From NCBI GenBank assembly GCA_002102225.1, contig LQPB01000067.1, positions 1-37,873 of the forward strand: a DNA stretch of 37,873 nt, given 5' to 3'. Origin of the DNA: Mycobacterium interjectum (GTDB lineage: Bacteria > Actinomycetota > Actinomycetes > Mycobacteriales > Mycobacteriaceae). Under the pieces are notes generated by a model. It was not told where the DNA came from. It saw only the letters and a program-made list of their open reading frames with translations, and did not search any database. Both the position numbers and the translations under genes were made by a program. Below are positions 33,425-37,873 of this stretch, one piece after another. Each line of letters opens with the position of its first letter. Positions within the stretch are counted from its first letter, which is position 1.

Positions 33425-34618
33425 TCAACCCCGGACGCGCTCGGCGAGGCCCAGCGCGGCGTAGACCTCGTCGCTCAGCGCGAGGCTGCGCGGGTCCGCG
33501 TTGGCCTTGGTGGCGTCGAAACGATTCGCCACGTACGCGTAGCCGATCCGGTGCTCCAGGTCGACGAACCCGAACGAGCCGCCCAGCCCGCCGTGCCCGA
33601 ACATCCGGGGGTTGGGTCCGTTGACGCAGCGCTGGTTGAGCATGTAGCCCAGGCCCCAGCCGTGGTCGGCGACGCGGGGGCCGAGCACCAGATCGGTGTC
33701 GAGGCCGCCCTGCGAGACCCGGACCAGTTCCATGTGCTCACGACTGAGGATCTTCTCCTGCGCGAGCGCGTTGTAGAAGGTCGCCAACCCCAACGCCGAC
33801 ACCTGGCCGTTGGTGCCGGGGAACTCCAGCTCGCGCCACAACCGCAGGTCGTGCGAGCCCAGTTCGTCGTCGGGCGCGAATCCCATCGCGATGGACAGCC
33901 CCGCCTTGGGGTGTTCGGCCAGGCTGGTCGGGTAGCCGGGGGCCTGCGCCTCGGCCAGCAGGTCCCTGGCGTGCGGCTTGTTCACCCGCTCGGCGCAGCG
34001 GCGCTGCTCGGCTGCGGGCAGGCCGATGTGGACGTCGGCGCCCAGCGGTTCGGCCAGCTCGGTGCGCAGGTAATGGCCGATGGTGCGCCCGGCGACGCGG
34101 CGGAACACCTCGCCGACGATGAAGCCGAACGTCGTCATGTGGTAGCCCTGCGCGGTGCCCGGCTCCCACCAGGGTTCGGCGGCGGCGAGTTGCCCGCAGA
34201 CAAAGTCCCAGTCGGCGACGTCTTCCCAGCGCATCCGGGTGCGCGGCCCGATGACGCCGGAGCGGTGGCTCAGCACCATGGCCAGCGTGATGGCTTCCTT
34301 GCCCGCCTGGCCGAACTCGGGCCAGTAGCGCGCCACGGGCGCGTGCAGGTCCAGCTCGCCGCGGTCGGCCAGCTGGTGCACGCAGGTGGCCGACAGGCCC
34401 TTGGTTCCGGACAACACCGTCGTCAGCGTGCTCTCTTTCCAAGGCCGGGTGCCCGCGGCGTTGGCCCAGCCGCCCCAAAGGTTGACGACGAGCTCACCGT
34501 CGACCCACACCGCCACGGCCGCGCCGACCTCTTTGCCCAGCGCGAAGTTGCGCTCGAACGCGTCTCGGACACCGACGAACTTCGACGCGCACGAGCCGTG
34601 GATGTCGGCGTGGCGCAT
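33425..34618 (-). CDS. lipP: Esterase LipP (class C beta-lactamase fold)
   Basis: 397 residues from ATG 34618 (M. tuberculosis LipP: 394); a TTG at 34642 is possible but less likely. It has the serine beta-lactamase/EstB fold: VLSGTKGLSA with nucleophile Ser70 and Lys73 (SxxK), Tyr159 in AQGYHMTTFG as the YxN-like residue, and FGHGGLGGSFGF near 340 in place of KTG. No signal peptide, so it works in the cytosol. EstB-type enzymes hydrolyse acyl esters and seldom beta-lactams; the natural substrate is unknown. The gene starts only 31 bp after tRNA-Gly on the same strand, so they may share a transcript. Confidence 0.92.
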   Translation of the reverse strand: MRHADIHGSCASKFVGVRDAFERNFALGKEVGAAVAVWVDGELVVNLWGGWANAAGTRPWKESTLTTVLSGTKGLSATCVHQLADRGELDLHAPVARYWPEFGQAGKEAITLAMVLSHRSGVIGPRTRMRWEDVADWDFVCGQLAAAEPWWEPGTAQGYHMTTFGFIVGEVFRRVAGRTIGHYLRTELAEPLGADVHIGLPAAEQRRCAERVNKPHARDLLAEAQAPGYPTSLAEHPKAGLSIAMGFAPDDELGSHDLRLWRELEFPGTNGQVSALGLATFYNALAQEKILSREHMELVRVSQGGLDTDLVLGPRVADHGWGLGYMLNQRCVNGPNPRMFGHGGLGGSFGFVDLEHRIGYAYVANRFDATKANADPRSLALSDEVYAALGLAERVRG

Positions 34619-34648
34619 GGCCCCCCCTGTTGGCGCAGGCAATTACCG

Positions 34649-34719
34649 AGCGGGCGACGGGAATCGAACCCGCGTAGCTAGTTTGGAAGACTAGGGCTCT
34701 ACCATTGAGCTACGCCCGC
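34649..34719 (-). tRNA. tRNA-Gly (anticodon TCC)
   Basis: The minus strand gives a 71-nt cloverleaf. The acceptor GCGGGCG pairs with CGCCCGC, the anticodon loop CTTCCAA contains TCC, and the T-loop TTCGATT is present. CCA is not encoded. It is 30 bp upstream of lipP on the same strand and divergent from tRNA-Pro. Confidence 0.95.
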
Positions 34720-34862
34720 AAGCTTTAGTCGAGCGAGACTGTATCTGGCGGCGAACTTCAAATCTAATCGAAGCGGTTCTGTGATGGCTCCGTGAGGTCC
34801 CAGGGTCTGGACGGTCCCCTGCGAGGCCAATGCCCCCGGGCCGTAGGATTTCGAGGTCAGCG

Positions 34863-34939
34863 CGGGGTGTAGCGCAGCTTGGTAGCGCATCCGCTTTGGG
34901 AGCGGAAGGCCGCAGGTTCAAATCCTGTCACCCCGACCA
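34863..34939 (+). tRNA. tRNA-Pro (anticodon TGG)
   Basis: Cloverleaf with acceptor CGGGGTG paired to CACCCCG, anticodon loop containing TGG, and T-loop TTCAAAT. ACCA follows the acceptor stem, so the CCA end appears encoded; without it the gene ends at 34936. Trigger factor starts 38 bp later on the same strand. Confidence 0.95.
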
Positions 34940-34977
34940 ACACTGGCCCGATCCACCGAACACCGAGGAGCACACCC

Positions 34978-36408
34978 GTGAAGAGCAGCGTCGAGCAGTT
35001 GAGCCCCACCCGGGTGCGCATCAACGTGGAGGTGCCGTTCACCGAACTCGAGCCCGATTTCCAGCGGGCCTACAAGGAGCTGGCCAAGCAGGTCCGGCTG
35101 CCCGGATTCCGGCCCGGCAAGGCGCCGGCCAAGCTGCTCGAGGCCCGGTTCGGCCGAGAGGCGATGCTCGACCAGGTGGTCAACGAGGCGTTGCCCTCCC
35201 GCTACGGCCAGGCGGTCGCCGAGGCGGAAGTCCACCCGCTCGGGCAGCCCGACATCGAGGTCACCAAGAAGGAGTACGGCGAGGAGCTGGCCTTCACCGC
35301 CGAGGTCGACATCCGCCCCAAGATCGCCCTTCCGGACCTCAGCTCGTTGCAGGTGTCGGTCGACCCGATCGAGGTCAGCGACGACGACGTCGACGCCGAA
35401 TTGGAGTCGCTGCGCGCCCGGTTCGGCACCCTCAAGGGCGTCGACCGGCCGGTGGCCGACGGCGACTTCGTCTCGATCGACCTGTCGGCCACCGTCGACG
35501 GGGAGGAGGTGCCCGGCGCGGCCGCGGAGGGACTCTCCCACGAGGTCGGCTCCGGCCGGCTCATCGCCGGACTGGACGACGCGCTGGTCGGCCTGTCCGT
35601 CGACGAGTCGAAGGAATTCACCGCGCAGTTGGCGACCGGCGAGCACGCGGGCAAGGACGCGCAGGTCACCGTGACCGTGCGGTCGATAAAGGAGCGTGAG
35701 CTTCCCGAGCCTGACGACGAGTTCGCCCAATTGGCAAGCGAATTCGACACCATCGACGAGTTGCGCTCGAACCTGCGCGAGCAGGTGGGTCGCGTCAAGC
35801 GCGCCCAGCAGGCCGAGCAGATCCGCGACGCCACGATCGACGCCCTGCTCGAGCAGGTCGACGTGCCGCTGCCGGAGGCCGTCGTCAAGGCGCAGGTCGA
35901 CAGCGCCGTGTACAACGCGCTGAACGGCTTCGACCAAGACGAAGCCAAGCTCGCGGAGGCGCTCCACCAGCAGGGCAAGTCGCGCCAGCAGTTCGAGGTC
36001 GACGCCCACAACGCCGCCGAGTCCGACGTCAAGAAGCAGCTGTTGCTGGATGCGCTGGCCGACGAGCTGGAAATCCAGGTCGGCCAGGCCGACCTGACCG
36101 AGCGGCTGCTGATGACCTCCCGGCAGTACGGCATCGAGCCACAGCAGCTGTTCGCGTATCTGCAGGAGAACAACCAGCTGCCGGCGATGTTCGCCGACGT
36201 GCGTCGCGGGCTGGCCATCGCCGCCGCGGTCGAGGCGGCGACCGTCACCGACACCGACGGCAACACCATCGACACCGGTGAGTTCTTCGGCAAGCGCCCG
36301 GAGGAATCTGACGAGGCCGACGAGGTCGACGATGTCGACGATATCGACGAGGTCGAGGAGGTCGAGGAGGCCGATGGGGCCGAGGCCCCCGACGACGAAG
36401 CGGAATGA
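34978..36408 (+). CDS. tig: Trigger factor (ribosome-bound chaperone)
   Basis: 476 residues (M. tuberculosis: 466). GTG 34978 has GAGGAG 7 nt upstream; a longer frame crosses the tRNA-Pro gene and is excluded. The N-terminal ribosome-binding domain carries the signature GFRPGKAP (about 39-46). The FKBP-type PPIase domain follows at about 160-245 (GDFVSIDLSATVDGEEVPGA, GSGRLIAGLDDALVG), and the helical C-terminal chaperone arms run from about 250 to 430. The last 35 residues are very acidic (DEVDDVDDIDEVEEVEEA), encoded by short DNA repeats, and are the main length variable of the family in mycobacteria. It folds nascent chains at the ribosome exit and is followed by clpP1P2, so folding and degradation are encoded together. 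Confidence 0.97.
   Translation: MKSSVEQLSPTRVRINVEVPFTELEPDFQRAYKELAKQVRLPGFRPGKAPAKLLEARFGREAMLDQVVNEALPSRYGQAVAEAEVHPLGQPDIEVTKKEYGEELAFTAEVDIRPKIALPDLSSLQVSVDPIEVSDDDVDAELESLRARFGTLKGVDRPVADGDFVSIDLSATVDGEEVPGAAAEGLSHEVGSGRLIAGLDDALVGLSVDESKEFTAQLATGEHAGKDAQVTVTVRSIKERELPEPDDEFAQLASEFDTIDELRSNLREQVGRVKRAQQAEQIRDATIDALLEQVDVPLPEAVVKAQVDSAVYNALNGFDQDEAKLAEALHQQGKSRQQFEVDAHNAAESDVKKQLLLDALADELEIQVGQADLTERLLMTSRQYGIEPQQLFAYLQENNQLPAMFADVRRGLAIAAAVEAATVTDTDGNTIDTGEFFGKRPEESDEADEVDDVDDIDEVEEVEEADGAEAPDDEAE
36316..36370 (+). repeat. Degenerate GAGGTCGA/GATGTCGA repeats in the trigger factor tail
   Basis: Six- to nine-base units (GACGAGGTC, GACGATGTC, GACGATATC, GAGGAGGTC) are tandemly repeated in frame and encode alternating acidic and valine/isoleucine residues. 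The copy number could vary between strains without a frameshift. Confidence 0.6.
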
Positions 36409-36414
36409 CCCGCC

Positions 36415-36432
36415 GTGACGCTGTGAGCGAAC
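36415..36432. promoter_or_regulatory. Candidate ClgR box upstream of clpP1P2
   Basis: CGCTGTGAGCGAAC (36419-36432) fits the actinobacterial ClgR pattern CGCYNANRGCGWWS with one mismatch and has perfect CGCT/AGCG arms. ClgR is the known activator of clpP genes in actinobacteria. The site lies about 60 bp before the -10 box at 36481. Predicted, not proven. Confidence 0.55.
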
Positions 36433-36480
36433 GCGCCCATTTCAGGGGCAGCGCGGCCGCCACACCTCGGGCCGGTTGGT

Positions 36481-36486
36481 TAGGGT
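36481..36486 (+). promoter_or_regulatory. -10 box (TAGGGT) upstream of clpP1
   Basis: TAGGGT fits TANNNT, 39 nt before GTG 36526. It would give a short leader with GCAGG as ribosome binding site and suits control by the upstream ClgR-like box. Confidence 0.5.
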
Positions 36487-36525
36487 CGGTGCATAGAAGA
36501 ACTCGAGAAAGCAGGTAACCCAGTC

Positions 36526-37125
36526 GTGACTGAGATGCGTTCACCCTCGCAGGGCCTCAACCTCACGGACTCCGTCTATGAGCGCTTGCTCTCCGAGCGC
36601 ATCATCTTTCTGGGTTCGGAGGTCAACGACGAGGTCGCCAACCGGCTGTGCGCCCAGATTCTGCTGCTCGCCGCCGAGGACGCCGACAAGGACATCTCCC
36701 TGTACATCAACTCACCGGGCGGATCGATCAGCGCCGGCATGGCCATCTACGACACCATGGTGCTGGCGCCGTGCGACATCGCCACCTACGCAATGGGCAT
36801 GGCCGCCTCGATGGGCGAGTTCCTGCTGGCGGCCGGCACCAAAGGCAAGCGCTACGCGCTGCCGCACGCCCGCATCCTGATGCACCAGCCGCTGGGCGGG
36901 GTGACCGGCAGCGCGGCCGACATCGCCATCCAGGCCGAGCAGTTCACGGTCATCAAGAAGGAGATGTTCCGGCTGAACGCCGAATTCACCGGACAGTCGA
37001 TCGAGCGCATCGAGGCCGACTCCGACCGCGATCGCTGGTTCACCGCCCCCGAAGCCCTGGAATACGGGTTCGTCGACCACATCATCACCCGCGCCGCCCA
37101 CATCACCAACGGAGAAGCCCAGTGA
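36526..37125 (+). CDS. clpP1: ATP-dependent Clp protease proteolytic subunit ClpP1
   Basis: 199 residues (M. tuberculosis: 200). It is one ring of the essential mixed ClpP1P2 protease that works with ClpX or ClpC1. The catalytic triad is present: Ser95 in GMAASMG, His120 in LMHQPLGG and Asp169 in SDRDR. INSPGGSISAG and YDTM are the usual ClpP segments. GTG 36526 with AGG 10 nt upstream is preferred to ATG 36535. The first residues (before about 10) are normally removed by processing. clpP2 overlaps its stop by GTGA, so the two subunits are made in step. Confidence 0.97.
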   Translation: MTEMRSPSQGLNLTDSVYERLLSERIIFLGSEVNDEVANRLCAQILLLAAEDADKDISLYINSPGGSISAGMAIYDTMVLAPCDIATYAMGMAASMGEFLLAAGTKGKRYALPHARILMHQPLGGVTGSAADIAIQAEQFTVIKKEMFRLNAEFTGQSIERIEADSDRDRWFTAPEALEYGFVDHIITRAAHITNGEAQ

Positions 37126-37757
37126 ATCCTCAGACCCAACCCCAGGCGCGCTACATCCTGCCGTCGTTCATCGAGCACTCCAGCTTCGGCGTCAAGGAAT
37201 CCAACCCCTACAACAAGCTCTTCGAGGAGCGCATCATCTTCCTCGGCGTCCAGGTCGACGACGCGTCGGCGAACGACATCATGGCGCAGCTGCTCGTGCT
37301 GGAGTCGCTGGACCCCGATCGCGACATCACCATGTACATCAATTCGCCCGGCGGCGGGTTCACCTCGCTGATGGCGATCTACGACACCATGCAGTACGTG
37401 CGCGCCGACATCCAGACGGTGTGCCTGGGCCAGGCCGCCTCGGCCGCGGCGGTGCTGCTGGCCGCGGGGACGCCGGGCAAGCGGATGGCGCTGCCCAACG
37501 CACGGGTGCTGATCCACCAGCCCTCGCTGTCGGGCGTGATCCAGGGCCAGTTCTCCGATCTGGAGATCCAGGCCGCCGAGATCGAGCGGATGCGCACCCT
37601 GATGGAGACCACGCTGGCCCGCCACACCGGCAAGGACGCCGCGACGATCCGCAAGGACACCGACCGGGACAAGATCCTGACCGCCGAAGAGGCCAAGGAC
37701 TACGGGATCATCGACACCGTCCTCGAGTACCGCAAGCTCTCCGCACAAACGGCCTAA
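37122..37757 (+). CDS. clpP2: ATP-dependent Clp protease proteolytic subunit ClpP2
   Basis: 211 residues (M. tuberculosis: 214). It is the second ring of the ClpP1P2 protease; from residue 7 on it is almost identical to the M. tuberculosis protein as I recall it. The triad is Ser107 in GQAASAAA, His132 in LIHQPSLSG and Asp183 in TDRDK. YILPSFIEHSSFGVKES before residue 30 is the ClpP2-type N-terminus, partly removed on processing. GTG 37122 lies inside the clpP1 stop (GTGA), with GGAGAAG just upstream. ClpP2 is the face that docks the ATPase partners. No terminator hairpin is obvious in the 116 bp after it. Confidence 0.97.
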   Translation: MNPQTQPQARYILPSFIEHSSFGVKESNPYNKLFEERIIFLGVQVDDASANDIMAQLLVLESLDPDRDITMYINSPGGGFTSLMAIYDTMQYVRADIQTVCLGQAASAAAVLLAAGTPGKRMALPNARVLIHQPSLSGVIQGQFSDLEIQAAEIERMRTLMETTLARHTGKDAATIRKDTDRDKILTAEEAKDYGIIDTVLEYRKLSAQTA

Positions 37758-37873
37758 CGCGCCCGCCGAGACTGTGATCCTGCAGCGAAAACGCGAGGCG
37801 GTTTCAAGGTTTGCTTGCAACAGTGGCTTCTGACGCGGTTGACAGTAGCCGATCGAGGACTTTGGCGGGGCTG
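37758..37873 (+). other. Intergenic end of window
   Basis: No gene start is visible in the last 116 bases. TTGACA occurs at 37839-37844 but no -10 hexamer follows at the right distance before the window ends. The next gene lies outside. Confidence 0.5.

Overview
The window is a high-GC actinobacterial chromosome segment, almost certainly from a slow-growing Mycobacterium (Mycobacterium avium complex-like; the species cannot be fixed from the sequence alone). The evidence is the gene content: the run from about 7.86 kb to the right end matches, in order and orientation, the reverse complement of the M. tuberculosis Rv2485c-Rv2460c block (lipQ, WS/DGAT, plsC, plsB2, ssb paralogue, ettA, NAD-glutamate dehydrogenase, aglA, glbO, HNH protein, ctaJ, pepN, Rv2466c, rpiB, nei, lipP, tig, clpP1, clpP2). 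GTG/TTG starts, TANNNT -10 boxes and 4-bp GTGA/TTGA gene overlaps are also typical.

Layout. (1) 1-7.6 kb is an accessory region. It holds the 3' end of a reducing type I polyketide synthase with an unusual acyltransferase-like domain fused after the ACP. An AT-rich intergenic region follows with three 11-bp-spaced PHO-box-like repeats, then a DUF732 secreted Pro-rich protein, two divergent cutinase-like esterases, a decayed two-gene operon (AONS-type aminotransferase and type II thioesterase, each internally deleted), a gene-free 0.5 kb stretch, a small exported protein, and two tiny divergent orphan genes separated by two perfect 20-bp palindromes. It ends at a tRNA-Arg(TCT). (2) 7.86-14.8 kb is lipid and triacylglycerol metabolism: lipQ, then a coupled operon of wax ester/diacylglycerol acyltransferase, a HAD-acyltransferase PlsC fusion and PlsB2. 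(3) 14.8-25.2 kb runs in the same direction: a CopD-CtaG copper/cytochrome-oxidase assembly membrane protein, SSB paralogue, EttA-type ABC-F, the 1609-residue NAD-glutamate dehydrogenase, a hotdog thioesterase and a conserved protein. (4) 25.2-31.4 kb has aglA and truncated haemoglobin glbO on the minus strand, then an HNH protein, the cytochrome oxidase subunit ctaJ with a DUF5130 partner, and pepN. (5) 31.5-37.8 kb has the mycoredoxin-like Rv2466c homologue, rpiB and nei, then lipP, tRNA-Gly(TCC), tRNA-Pro(TGG), trigger factor, and clpP1-clpP2 with a candidate ClgR box.

How the parts fit: the core carries protein quality control (tig, clpP1P2, pepN), respiration (CtaG-like, CtaJ, GlbO), glycerolipid synthesis (PlsB2, PlsC, WS/DGAT) and carbon/nitrogen catabolism (GDH, AglA, RpiB). 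The accessory left arm looks like the remains of a polyketide lipid locus beside a tRNA gene. The items most worth a second look are the twin-palindrome divergent orphan pair (6.77-7.53 kb), the PKS-acyltransferase fusion, the PHO-box-like array, and the parallel internal deletions in the aminotransferase/thioesterase pair. No complete new system can be proven from the sequence alone.
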